This document shows positions 1 to 6,710 of a stretch of DNA of 10,485 bases, in pieces. Each line of letters begins with the position of its first letter. Positions within the stretch are counted from its first letter, which is position 1. A model generated the notes under the pieces. The model saw nothing but the letters and a program-made list of their open reading frames with translations. It ran no database searches and had not been told where the DNA came from. The DNA comes from Desulfobacterales bacterium (GTDB lineage: Bacteria; Desulfobacterota; Desulfobacteria; Desulfobacterales; C00003106). A program made the position numbers and the translations under genes. The stretch is from contig DAOVGD010000003.1 in the NCBI GenBank assembly GCA_030672555.1, forward strand, positions 1 through 10,485, in the 5' to 3' direction.

Positions 1-3
1 TAA

Positions 4-141
4 ATGCCCCGTCAAGCGAGAATCGTTCTTCCAAACTGCCCTCACCATATCACACAGCACGGCCATAATCAGCAGATAGTTTTTGCCGACGATGGCGACT
101 ACCTCTATCTCGACAATCTCAGTGAAGGGAGATTGTCCTAA
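4..141 (+). pseudogene. N-terminal remnant of a RAYT / IS200-like (Y1) transposase
   Basis: This is an open frame of 45 codons from an ATG at 4 to a TAA at 139-141. The peptide begins MPRQARIVLPNCPHHITQHG and continues with ...NQQIVFADDGDYLYLDNLSEG. It matches the N-terminus typical of REP-associated tyrosine transposases (family knowledge: MPRxARxVxPxxPHHVTQRGxxRQxVF, then a DxxxYLxxL helix). The family's HUH metal-binding motif and catalytic Tyr come later and are absent: the frame stops soon after the first helix and a terminator hairpin follows at once. The piece is therefore a non-functional fragment. An in-frame TAA directly precedes the ATG, and sequence left of the window cannot be seen. 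No ribosome binding site is visible. Such enzymes mobilise REP hairpins, and hairpin repeats occur about 400 bp to the right. Confidence in the family is fair because only 45 residues are available. Confidence 0.6.
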
Positions 142-151
142 ATTTTAGCAT

Positions 152-187
152 AAAAAAAGGGTTTAGCACATGAGTGCTAAACCCTTT
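152..187 (-). terminator. Intrinsic terminator of the tRNA-Lys/tRNA-Glu operon
   Basis: A perfect 14-bp inverted repeat (156-169 with 174-187) encloses a 4-nt loop. On the minus strand it is followed by a run of Ts (158-152), the arrangement of a Rho-independent terminator. It lies 11 nt downstream of the tRNA-Glu 3' end, so it should end that transcript. A-rich sequence on the other flank could let it work weakly in the opposite direction as well. Confidence 0.9.
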
Positions 188-198
188 GAATTTTCACT

Positions 199-276
199 TG
201 GCGTCCCCAAGGGGATTCGAACCCCTGTTGCCGGCGTGAAAGGCCGGTGTCCTGGACCAGGCTAGACGATGGGGAC
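199..276 (-). tRNA. tRNA-Glu (anticodon TTC)
   Basis: On the minus strand the sequence starts GTCCCCATCGTCTAGCCTGG and ends in GGGGACGCCA. The 7-bp acceptor stem (GTCCCCA with TGGGGAC) closes perfectly, the discriminator is G, and CCA is encoded. The anticodon loop is CTTTCAC, giving anticodon TTC, which decodes GAA/GAG. The T arm is CAGGGGTTCGAATCCCCTT-like with a perfect 5-bp stem. Length is 78 nt with CCA. It is second in a two-tRNA transcript, 13 nt after tRNA-Lys. Confidence 0.96.
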
Positions 277-289
277 GTAAAGTGTAAAG

Positions 290-362
290 TGGGCCGTGCG
301 CGGCTCGAACGCGCGACTCTCTGCTTAAAAGGCAGATACTCTACCGACTGAGTTAACGGCCC
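290..362 (-). tRNA. tRNA-Lys (anticodon TTT)
   Basis: On the minus strand the acceptor stem GGGCCGT pairs with ACGGCCC and the discriminator is A. The anticodon arm TCTGC-CTTTTAA-GCAGA gives anticodon TTT, which decodes AAA/AAG. The T arm is GCGCG-TTCGAGC-CGCGC. Length is 73 nt. The 3' CCA is not encoded (the next bases are CTT), unlike the neighbouring tRNA-Glu, so it must be added by the CCA-adding enzyme. It is the first gene of the two-tRNA operon. Confidence 0.96.
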
Positions 363-394
363 GAAAGCAGAGTCTCTGACATTAGAAACAAAAA

Positions 395-423
395 TTTTTA
401 ACACTTGTTCGATGCTGTGTCAA
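395..423 (-). promoter_or_regulatory. Sigma-70-type promoter of the tRNA-Lys/Glu operon
   Basis: On the minus strand a consensus -35 box TTGACA (423-418) is separated by exactly 17 nt from TAAAAA (400-395), a 4-of-6 match to TATAAT. Transcription would start near 388, about 25 nt before the mature tRNA-Lys 5' end. This is a suitable length for an RNase P-processed leader. Confidence 0.7.
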
Positions 424-528
424 GGCAGATTTGGCTTGAAAGAGACTTTTTTGCGAGAAATATCCGTGCTAAAATATCTTGTAATATTCGAGAATTTGAG
501 ATATTCGTTACTTCGTAAATTGTTTTTT

Positions 529-770
529 GGACGCAGACCTGCCCGCCATCGCGAGCGCTCAGGCGAGTCGGGCGGGTGAACGCAGATTATCAGGATTTTA
601 ATATAAAAAACTAACGGAGAAGATCATTAAAATCTTCTATAGAGGTCATAATAAGCTCCGGAAGTTAAACGTAAGACATTTGATAATTTGAGAAAATAGT
701 TATCTGCGGGCATCGGTGGAAAGCCGACTTCGCCATAGTAGCCTTGGCTACGACGGTTGAATCTGCGTCC
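529..770. repeat. Repeat-rich spacer bounded by 9-bp inverted repeats (possible MITE/REP cluster)
   Basis: GGACGCAGA (529-537) and TCTGCGTCC (762-770) form a perfect inverted repeat around 242 bp without a credible gene. Inside, a second inverted pair CGCAGAT (580-586) / ATCTGCG sits near the right end. There are also two hairpins: a GC-rich one at 542-576 (CCCGCC with GGCGGG, inner TCGC with GCGA, palindromic GAGCGCTC at the tip) and CCATAGTAGCC-TT-GGCTACGACGG at 733-756. The flanking wording (CGCAGATTATCAGG) resembles dispersed non-coding repeats seen in many environmental bacterial genomes. The rest of the 363-804 gap holds only the tRNA promoter and the epimerase ribosome binding site. 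Whether 529-770 is one mobile unit is inference. Confidence 0.5.
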
Positions 771-804
771 TCACTAATTCAACGTTCTAGAAAGGACACG
801 ATAC

Positions 805-1764
805 ATGGCACATGTTTTGGTAACCGGCGGCGGTGGTTTTATCGGCTCGAATTTGGCGGAAGCGCTCCTGAAGCGGGGGGATGCCGTGCGGGTTTTGGAC
901 AACTTTTCAACCGGAAGGAAGGAGAACCTCGCATTTCCGGAGCTTGGCGAAACGCTTACTTCGCGATTGGAAATTTTACAAGGGGATATGGCTGACAGAG
1001 AGATCTGCCGGAAGGCGGTACAAGATATCGATTATGTACTGCATCAGGCGGCCATACCCTCGGTGCCTCGATCGGTCGCGCAACCTATTGAATCGAATGA
1101 TGCCAACATCAACGGCACCCTCAATTTGCTGGTGGAGGCTCGGGATGCGGGTGTAAAAAGGATGGTGTTCGCCTCGTCCTCTTCAGTCTACGGGAACACA
1201 CCAACCTTGCCGAAGGTGGAAACCATAACCCCCAATCCCCTCTCTCCGTATGCGGTACAAAAGCTGACCGCTGAACACTACTTCAGGATTTTCTATGAAC
1301 TTTACGGTCTGGAGACGGTCTGCCTGCGCTATTTTAATGTATTCGGTCCCCGGCAGGATCCGACTTCGGAATATTCGGCTGTCATCCCAAAATTCATAAA
1401 GGCCCTACTTACGAATACCCGACCGACCATATTCGGAGACGGTGAACAGTCGCGAGACTTTACTCATGTGGACAACGTGGTATACGGAAATCTTCTTGCA
1501 CTGGAGGCGCCAAAAGCAGCGGGAAAAGCAATGAATCTTGCCTGCGGAGGGCGGCTTACCCTCAACGAGTTGCTGGCCATCCTGAAGAAGATCATCGGCT
1601 CAGACATTGAACCAATATATGCGGATCCGAGGCCCGGTGATGTAAGACATTCACATGCCGATATATCTTTGTCCGAAGAGCTCCTGGAATACGAGATGCA
1701 GGTTTCCACAGAAGAGGGACTTGCCAGGACAGTCGATTATTTTAAAGAGGTGTTCGCGCGTTAG
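805..1764 (+). CDS. NAD-dependent nucleotide-sugar epimerase (extended SDR, UDP-hexose/UDP-GlcNAc 4-epimerase type)
   Basis: The product is 319 aa and cytosolic. It is an extended short-chain dehydrogenase with an N-terminal Rossmann motif TGGGGFIG (residues 7-14), an acidic Asp-32 after beta-2 (NAD preference), and the GD at 60-61. The catalytic region is SSSSVYG (124-130) plus YAVQK, with Tyr-149 and Lys-153. The motifs RYFNVFGPRQDP and GDGEQSRDFTHVDN are typical of the substrate lobe. The pattern PxRSV, SSSVYGNTPTLPK and FNVFGPRQDP resembles UDP-GlcNAc/UDP-Glc 4-epimerases of the WbpP/GalE group, which supply sugars for lipopolysaccharide or exopolysaccharide. The exact substrate cannot be fixed from sequence, and a dTDP- or UDP-sugar dehydratase-like relative is a less likely alternative. 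The start is supported by AAAGGA at 791-796, 8 nt upstream. It stands alone on the plus strand and its last 23 nt overlap the end of trpF. Confidence 0.88.
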   Translation: MAHVLVTGGGGFIGSNLAEALLKRGDAVRVLDNFSTGRKENLAFPELGETLTSRLEILQGDMADREICRKAVQDIDYVLHQAAIPSVPRSVAQPIESNDANINGTLNLLVEARDAGVKRMVFASSSSVYGNTPTLPKVETITPNPLSPYAVQKLTAEHYFRIFYELYGLETVCLRYFNVFGPRQDPTSEYSAVIPKFIKALLTNTRPTIFGDGEQSRDFTHVDNVVYGNLLALEAPKAAGKAMNLACGGRLTLNELLAILKKIIGSDIEPIYADPRPGDVRHSHADISLSEELLEYEMQVSTEEGLARTVDYFKEVFAR

Positions 1765-2389
1765 AGAAAAGGAGTTTCAATTTATCAGGATCCTTTATGC
1801 CGGGGGACGCTTCAACTCCGCTGCTTGCATCAACACCATATGGCTTGACCTTCTCTATGGCTTCACAGATGTTGTCAGGAGTGAGACCTCCTGAAAGTAT
1901 CACGGGGCCATATTTTTTTGCCTGTTCGGCCAACTCCCAGTTAAATGTTTTGCCGGTTCCACCGGGAAGTCCCTTTACATAGGTATCAAGGAGAAACCCC
2001 TGCACAGTTCCACGGTAAGAGGCCATTGAGTCGATACTTTTTTCGTCCTTCACCCTGATTGCCTTGAGAGCCCTTAAGCCAAGGGCTTTGCAATATCCGG
2101 ACGATTCGTTTCCGTGAAGTTGTACCAAATCAAGCTTACAATAGGCGGCTATTTCGCGCACCGATTCCTGTTCTTCATCCACAAAGACCCCTACGGAATT
2201 TACAAAAGGGGGAAGCAAGGAAATAATTTCCCTGGCAATTTCAGGAACCACTTGTCGGGGGCTTTCGGCAAAGATAAATCCAAGAGCATCCGCGCCAAGG
2301 TCTGCTGCCAGGAGAGCGTCTTCCAGACGTGTAATTCCGCAAATCTTGATCTTGGTTTTTGTATATGAATTTATATCCGCAGATTTCAC
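1742..2389 (-). CDS. trpF: Phosphoribosylanthranilate isomerase
   Basis: TrpF converts N-(5'-phosphoribosyl)anthranilate to CdRP by an Amadori rearrangement, the third step of tryptophan synthesis. The (beta/alpha)8-barrel signatures are all present: KIKICGITR with the catalytic Cys, LGFIFAESPRQV, GVFVDE, VQLHGNE, LLDT with the catalytic Asp, LSGGLTPDNI, and GVDASSGVEASPG for phosphate binding. From the GTG chosen here the protein is 215 aa, slightly longer than usual. No ATG lies near the conserved start. In-frame candidates are GTG at 2389, TTG at 2401 and TTG at 2431, all in repeat-like DNA and all with poor ribosome binding sites. GTG has a weak GAGA about 6 nt upstream and the shortest non-conserved extension. 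It is the last gene of the trp operon, separated from trpC by a fold-back repeat, and its 3' end overlaps the convergent epimerase gene. Function is certain; the start is not. Confidence 0.93.
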   Translation of the reverse strand: MKSADINSYTKTKIKICGITRLEDALLAADLGADALGFIFAESPRQVVPEIAREIISLLPPFVNSVGVFVDEEQESVREIAAYCKLDLVQLHGNESSGYCKALGLRALKAIRVKDEKSIDSMASYRGTVQGFLLDTYVKGLPGGTGKTFNWELAEQAKKYGPVILSGGLTPDNICEAIEKVKPYGVDASSGVEASPGIKDPDKLKLLFSNARTPL

Positions 2390-2416
2390 AGATTTTCTCA
2401 AATTATTATAGTAGCC

Positions 2417-2578
2417 GTTTATCTCACGCAAAGTCGCAAAGACGCAAAGGGCTAAAGACCATTAACATGCCCTGCTCCTGCTCGCATCGTTCTTGTTTAG
2501 TCGAAACGGGCGAGCTTCTTTAATCCTTTTTCATCAAGTTTTGCTTTGCGTTCTTTGCGCCTTTGCGTGAGATAAACC
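2417..2578. repeat. Fold-back (inverted-repeat) element filling the trpC-trpF junction
   Basis: The left arm (2417-2449, beginning GTTTATCTCACGCAAAG) and the right arm (2544-2578, ending CTTTGCGTGAGATAAAC) are reverse complements over more than 30 bp, with one mismatch and one 1-nt indel. They enclose about 95 bp that itself folds: GCTCGC (2480-2485) with GCGAGC (2510-2515) and CGTT with AACG inside. The right arm ends immediately before the trpC stop codon at 2580. The left arm runs into the upstream sequence of trpF. No reading frame of note occurs inside. The arms belong to the same family as those at 6711-6740 and 7056-7125. Confidence 0.85.
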
Positions 2579-2579
2579 G

Positions 2580-3377
2580 TTACGATCTATCAATATCTGG
2601 AAACAGATCTTTTATCTTTGCCTCTATATCCTGTGCCTTCATAAATGCCGTGCCGATCAGGACGGCATCAACCCCTGCCTGTCTGAGTATGTCAAGGTCG
2701 TCCGCAGTCTTTATCCCGCTCTCGCTTACACAAAGCACATCCTTTGGGAAGTTGGGAAGAAGTCGCAAGGTGTTTTCTATATCTACTGCAAAAGTTTTTA
2801 AGTTCCGGTTATTTATGCCAATGATTTCTGCTCCTGCGCCAACTGCTATATGTAGTTCTTCCTCTGTGTGTACCTCCACCAAGGCCGAAAGCCCCAGCTC
2901 CTGAGCAGTCCCGAGATATGATAGGAGTCTGTCTGGTGAAAGGAGGGAGACTATCAGTAGAATCGCGTCAGCGCCAAATGCCCTGGCTTCATATATCTGA
3001 TAAGGATCTATAATAAAGTCTTTCCTTAGTAACGGGAGAGAAAACATATCATTTATTAAGGATAGGGTCACCAGGCTTCCTTGAAAGAACTCTTCGTCGG
3101 TCAAGACAGAAATCGCATCTGCCCCCTCTTTTTCATATATTTGAGCAATTTGCATTGGGTCAAAGTCAATACGAATAATACCTGCAGACGGTGACGCCTT
3201 CTTGATCTCTGCGATCAGGGAGATACGATCCTCGCGTGCAAGGGCGGCCTTAAAGTCGCGAGTCGCATTCAGCCCGGCAATCCGTTTCTCCAAGGCTCTC
3301 TGCGGATGTCTCTCTTTTGACTCCTGCACCTCACCCTTTTTATGAGCAGCAATTTTATCCAGGATTGTTCCGGTCAT
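2580..3377 (-). CDS. trpC: Indole-3-glycerol phosphate synthase
   Basis: TrpC closes the indole ring, turning CdRP into indole-3-glycerol phosphate with loss of CO2 and water. The product is 265 aa, the normal length for a monofunctional enzyme (no fused TrpF domain). Visible motifs include AEIKKASPSAG with Glu-57 and Lys-59, LLRKDFI with the barrel Lys, ALVEVH with the catalytic Glu, GINNRNL with the Asn, and CVSESGI with the substrate-binding Ser. The common SPSKG loop reads SPSAG here; the Lys before it, thought to act in catalysis, is kept. The ATG at 3377 overlaps the trpD stop as ATGA, indicating translational coupling. Its stop directly abuts a fold-back repeat that separates it from trpF. 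Confidence 0.97.
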   Translation of the reverse strand: MTGTILDKIAAHKKGEVQESKERHPQRALEKRIAGLNATRDFKAALAREDRISLIAEIKKASPSAGIIRIDFDPMQIAQIYEKEGADAISVLTDEEFFQGSLVTLSLINDMFSLPLLRKDFIIDPYQIYEARAFGADAILLIVSLLSPDRLLSYLGTAQELGLSALVEVHTEEELHIAVGAGAEIIGINNRNLKTFAVDIENTLRLLPNFPKDVLCVSESGIKTADDLDILRQAGVDAVLIGTAFMKAQDIEAKIKDLFPDIDRS

Positions 3378-4426
3378 AAATTCGTCTTTTTGATAAGGAG
3401 TTCTAATTTTTCTCGTGCCTTTCCGGAATCGATACTTTCTTCCGCTATTGATATACCGGTTTTCATGTCCGGCACTTTGTCCGCTGCTCTAAAGGCTGCG
3501 GCCGCGTTCAATAATACCATATCGCGCTTAGGTCCCTTGTTGCCGTCCAGGATTTCCCGCACAATAGCAGCATTCTGTTCAGCGCTCCCGCCTCTGATGT
3601 CAGAAAGTTTGGCCCTTTTAATACCAAGCTCTTCCGGTGTTATCTTATAGGTGGTCACTTCTCCGGCCCGCAACTCACTTACCTGGGTCGGCCCTATAAT
3701 ACTGATTTCATCAAAGCTCCCTTCACCATGCACCACAAATGCGGCTCTGCTTCCCAGGTTGCGCAGCACTTCAGCAAGCACCGGCGTCAACGCCGCATCG
3801 TATACACCTAACACCTGAACATTGGCCCCGGCCGGATTAGTCAATGGGCCGAGGATATTGAATATAGTGCGGATCCCGATCTCTCTCCTGGGGCCGATAG
3901 CATGTTTCATGGCGCCGTGAAGCTTCGGCGCATAAAGAAAACCGATACCTATGCTCCGGATACAGTCTTCGACAATATCGGGCGTTACATCAAGGTTTAC
4001 CCCCAAGGCAGCCAAAACATCCGCGCTTCCGCACTGGCTCGATACGGAACGGTTGCCATGCTTTGCTACCGTAATACCTCCCCCGGCCACAACAAAGGCC
4101 GCGGTTGTGGAGACATTAAAGGTGTTGGTCCCATCCCCACCTGTGCCGCAGGTATCGAGGATGGTTTCTAAGTCTACATTAATATCCTCCCGGTCCATGC
4201 TTAGCGCTTCATTTCCCACCCTTATGCGGGTTGCTTTCTCACGCATGACCTTGGCAGCCCCGGTAATCTCTTCAATGGTCTCCCCTTTAATCCTTAAGGC
4301 GGTTATAAAGGATCCAATCTGGGCATCCGTAGCCCATCCTTCCATGATCTCATTCATCACCAAGGTCATCTCTTCCTCGGTAAGGTCATTTTCCATGACC
4401 ACCTTTTGAATCATTTCCTTTATCAT
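3374..4426 (-). CDS. trpD: Anthranilate phosphoribosyltransferase
   Basis: TrpD transfers the phosphoribosyl group of PRPP to anthranilate, the second step of the branch. The protein is 350 aa from the ATG at 4426, the usual size, with a helical N-terminal domain followed by the PRPP-binding domain. Motifs are DTCGTGGDGTNTFNVST (residues 91-107), KHGNRSVSSQCGSADVL (122-138), and further on PKLHGAMKHAIGPRREIGIRTIFNILGPLTNPA in pieces. The frame stays open upstream to about 4495, but that extension has no family similarity. The 4426 ATG is preceded by a strong purine run (AAGGGGGAG, a few nt upstream), so it was chosen. It is not fused to trpG, unlike in enterobacteria. It overlaps trpC by 4 nt. 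Confidence 0.97.
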   Translation of the reverse strand: MIKEMIQKVVMENDLTEEEMTLVMNEIMEGWATDAQIGSFITALRIKGETIEEITGAAKVMREKATRIRVGNEALSMDREDINVDLETILDTCGTGGDGTNTFNVSTTAAFVVAGGGITVAKHGNRSVSSQCGSADVLAALGVNLDVTPDIVEDCIRSIGIGFLYAPKLHGAMKHAIGPRREIGIRTIFNILGPLTNPAGANVQVLGVYDAALTPVLAEVLRNLGSRAAFVVHGEGSFDEISIIGPTQVSELRAGEVTTYKITPEELGIKRAKLSDIRGGSAEQNAAIVREILDGNKGPKRDMVLLNAAAAFRAADKVPDMKTGISIAEESIDSGKAREKLELLIKKTNL

Positions 4427-4473
4427 TGCTCCCCCTTCAATGAAAAAAATCCGAATATCGAATTTCGTGATTT

Positions 4474-4551
4474 GGTCGAGTAGTTGAGTCGTCAAGTTGT
4501 CCAGTAAGTAAAATTACCCACTTGACTGCTCGACGATTTGACCACTTGACC
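4474..4551. repeat. 78-bp imperfect palindrome in the trpG-trpD spacer
   Basis: The sequence from GGTCGAGTAG (4474) to CCACTTGACC (4551) reads nearly the same on both strands around a centre at 4512/4513 (GTAAAATTAC). Scattered mismatches are mostly G/A or C/T and would become G-U pairs in RNA. It is built from short repeats of the type TCAAGTGG / CCACTTGA. It occupies the middle of a 184-bp spacer (4427-4610) within the operon. The rest of the spacer is AT-rich and includes two tandem copies of TGTATTTT near 4570 and the trpD ribosome binding site. It is unrelated in sequence to the CACGCAAAG family. Confidence 0.75.
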
Positions 4552-4610
4552 ATTAACCAATTTGCAATTTTGTATTTTTGTATTTTTGTTATTTGAATTT
4601 GTTGAGATAC

Positions 4611-5177
4611 TTAGGTCCCCTTTATAAAGTTCGCTAATAACTTATTTCCTTCTCTTGTCAACAAGGATTCAGGGTGAAACTGTACTCCCTCAATGGAAAG
4701 TTCCTTGTGTCGTATCCCCATAATTTCTCCCTGTTTTGTTTCAGAAACAATCTCAAAACAATCCGGAAGACTCTCGCGTTCAACAACAAGGGAATGATAA
4801 CGCGTTGCCTCAAATGCTTGCTTTAATTGAAGATATATCTTCTTGCCGTCGTGGTAAATCTCTGAAACCTTTCCGTGCATCAGGCGCCCGGCACGCACGA
4901 TTTTTCCGCCATACGCCTTGGCAATCGCCTGGTGGCCCAAGCATACGCCAAGGATGGGGATCTTGCCCGCAAAATATTTGATTGCTTCAATACTGATTCC
5001 GGCATCCTCCGGTACACCCGGGCCGGGAGATATCACCAATCTGTCCGGATGAATATCTCCAAGTTCTTTGAGTGTGATCTTGTCGTTTCTAAAAACAGAG
5101 ATCTCTTCGCCTAACGCCCCAAAGGCCTGTACAAGGTTATACGTAAACGAATCATAGTTGTCGATCATCAAGATCAT
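4611..5177 (-). CDS. trpG: Anthranilate synthase component II (glutamine amidotransferase)
   Basis: TrpG hydrolyses glutamine and channels ammonia to TrpE for anthranilate synthesis. It may also serve aminodeoxychorismate synthase, as PabA does, if no separate pabA exists. The class I amidotransferase domain spans all 188 aa. It begins with IDNYDSFTYNL, has the oxyanion SPGPGVPEDAG region, the nucleophile Cys-79 in GVCLGHQ, a YHSLVV segment (127-132), and His-168/Glu-170 in GVQFHPES. The ATG overlaps the trpE stop codon as ATGA (5177-5174), a typical coupling that helps keep the two subunits in balance. A 184-bp spacer with a palindrome follows before trpD. Confidence 0.97.
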   Translation of the reverse strand: MILMIDNYDSFTYNLVQAFGALGEEISVFRNDKITLKELGDIHPDRLVISPGPGVPEDAGISIEAIKYFAGKIPILGVCLGHQAIAKAYGGKIVRAGRLMHGKVSEIYHDGKKIYLQLKQAFEATRYHSLVVERESLPDCFEIVSETKQGEIMGIRHKELSIEGVQFHPESLLTREGNKLLANFIKGT

Positions 5178-6664
5178 CGGTTTGTTCCCTTTTCGGCCAT
5201 TTTTACTGCTCTAAACAATGCCTTCCCTTTGTTAACGGTCTCTTCGTATTCCTTATCCGGTACTGAGTCAGCCACGATTCCCGCTCCTGCCTGTACCATT
5301 GCCTTTCCATCATGGATCAGGATCGACCGTATGGTAATTGCCAGATCCATGTTCCCGGAAAAACTGAAATATCCGACCGCTCCTGCATAAGGACCGCGTT
5401 TATGTGGTTCTAATTCTTCGATAATCTCCATGGCCCTCACCTTGGGGGCCCCTGATACCGTACCTGCCGGGAAAGAGGCGCTCAACACATCAAAGGAGTT
5501 AACCCCATCCCTCAAGGTTCCTTCTACGTTTGAGACAATGTGCATTACGTGAGAATATCGTTCGACCACCATGAGTTCGGTAACATGCACACTCCCATAA
5601 CGACATACGCGACCCAGATCGTTTCTCCCCAGATCGACCAGCATGATGTGTTCGGCCCTCTCCTTGGGATCCGCCAAAAGTTCTTTCTCAAGCGCCTTAT
5701 CCTCCTCCTCGGTCTTCCCACGCGGCCTTGTTCCGGCAATGGGGCGCAGAGTCGCACGATCGTCTTCTACCCGAACCATTACCTCAGGAGATGAGCCCAA
5801 AAGTACTGAGTTGTCAAACTTCAGGTAAAAGAGATACGGAGAAGGATTAATTCGCCTAAGAGCACGATAGACATTGAACGGGTCGGAAGTACTGTCAGCT
5901 TCAAATCGTTGCGAAAGGACTACCTGAATAATATCACCCGCCCGGATGTATTCTTTGGCCTTAAGGACGATTGACTCAAACTCTTCTCTGGGTGTCCCCG
6001 AAGTCATAGAGGGTGATGTCTCTGACACTGGCTCTGTTTCTTCCGGGGGCAATGGGCGCTTGATTTTTTCTATTAAATTCTCGATCCGGCCAACCGCATC
6101 GTCATACAGTTTATCAGGATCTGTCCCATCGGCAAGGTGCACATTACACACCACCTTTATTGACTGCTCCAGATTATCGAATATCAGTACCTGCTCGGGA
6201 ATCATAAACTGGGTGTCAGGGAGGCCCAAATCGTCCGGAAGCTGATCCGGTATCTGTTCGAAGAAACGGACTACGTCATATCCAAGGTATCCGACCGCTC
6301 CCCCAAAGAAGCGGGGAAGTCCTTTAGTCTCGAAGGGATGATACCAATTAAGGAGCTTTTCCAGGGAACGGACAGGGTCTAAGGCCTCCTCTTGTTTTTG
6401 TTCGCCTCTTTTATCGATTGTAATCGTGTTTCCTTTACTTTTAAAGATAAAGGAGGGCTTAATTCCGATAAAGGAATAACGTCCCCATTTCTCCCCGCCT
6501 ACAACACTTTCGAGCAGAAAAGAATACCTCCCCCCGCCCACTTTTTTAAAAACTCCGATGGTAGTCTCAGTGTCTGCCAGGATTTCCTGGTAGACCGGGA
6601 TGAGATTATACGTTTTTGCTTTTTCCAAAAAATCTTTTCGCGTTGGATGGGTTGCTCGCCTCAT
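5174..6664 (-). CDS. trpE: Anthranilate synthase component I
   Basis: TrpE makes anthranilate from chorismate using ammonia from TrpG and is the committed step of the pathway. The protein is 496 aa, normal for an unfused component I. The N-terminal domain carries LLES (residues 50-53), the motif that binds tryptophan for feedback inhibition, so the enzyme is probably inhibited by Trp. The C-terminal chorismate-binding domain shows GDIIQVVLSQRF, RPIAGTRPRG, ERAEHIMLVDLGRNDLGRV, SFPAGTVSGAPK and AGAVGYFSFSGNMD. Homologous PabB or isochorismate synthase is unlikely because of LLES and the trpGDCF neighbours. The start ATG at 6664 has AGGAAG about 10 nt upstream. It is the first structural gene after the attenuator; about 86 nt separates the terminator from the ATG. 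It overlaps trpG by 4 nt. Confidence 0.97.
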   Translation of the reverse strand: MRRATHPTRKDFLEKAKTYNLIPVYQEILADTETTIGVFKKVGGGRYSFLLESVVGGEKWGRYSFIGIKPSFIFKSKGNTITIDKRGEQKQEEALDPVRSLEKLLNWYHPFETKGLPRFFGGAVGYLGYDVVRFFEQIPDQLPDDLGLPDTQFMIPEQVLIFDNLEQSIKVVCNVHLADGTDPDKLYDDAVGRIENLIEKIKRPLPPEETEPVSETSPSMTSGTPREEFESIVLKAKEYIRAGDIIQVVLSQRFEADSTSDPFNVYRALRRINPSPYLFYLKFDNSVLLGSSPEVMVRVEDDRATLRPIAGTRPRGKTEEEDKALEKELLADPKERAEHIMLVDLGRNDLGRVCRYGSVHVTELMVVERYSHVMHIVSNVEGTLRDGVNSFDVLSASFPAGTVSGAPKVRAMEIIEELEPHKRGPYAGAVGYFSFSGNMDLAITIRSILIHDGKAMVQAGAGIVADSVPDKEYEETVNKGKALFRAVKMAEKGTNR

Positions 6665-6710
6665 AAAGGGTTATCTTCCTCTTTTATTACTTGTTAATAT
6701 ATTAGGTCTT

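Noticed and set aside
744..995. 83-aa frame overlapping the epimerase start
   Set aside because: It is out of frame with the clearly real epimerase, begins in a hairpin repeat, and its peptide shows no family features. The same holds for the other antisense or shifted frames inside trp and lepA.
1742..2431. trpF starting at the TTG at 2431
   Set aside because: That codon lies inside the fold-back repeat arm, has no ribosome binding site, and adds 14 residues without family similarity. The GTG at 2389 is preferred, though not proven.
3374..4495. Longer trpD reading frame starting at 4495
   Set aside because: The extra 23 residues are encoded partly by the trpG-trpD palindrome, have no TrpD similarity and no ribosome binding site. 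The ATG at 4426 has a strong purine-rich site and gives the normal length.
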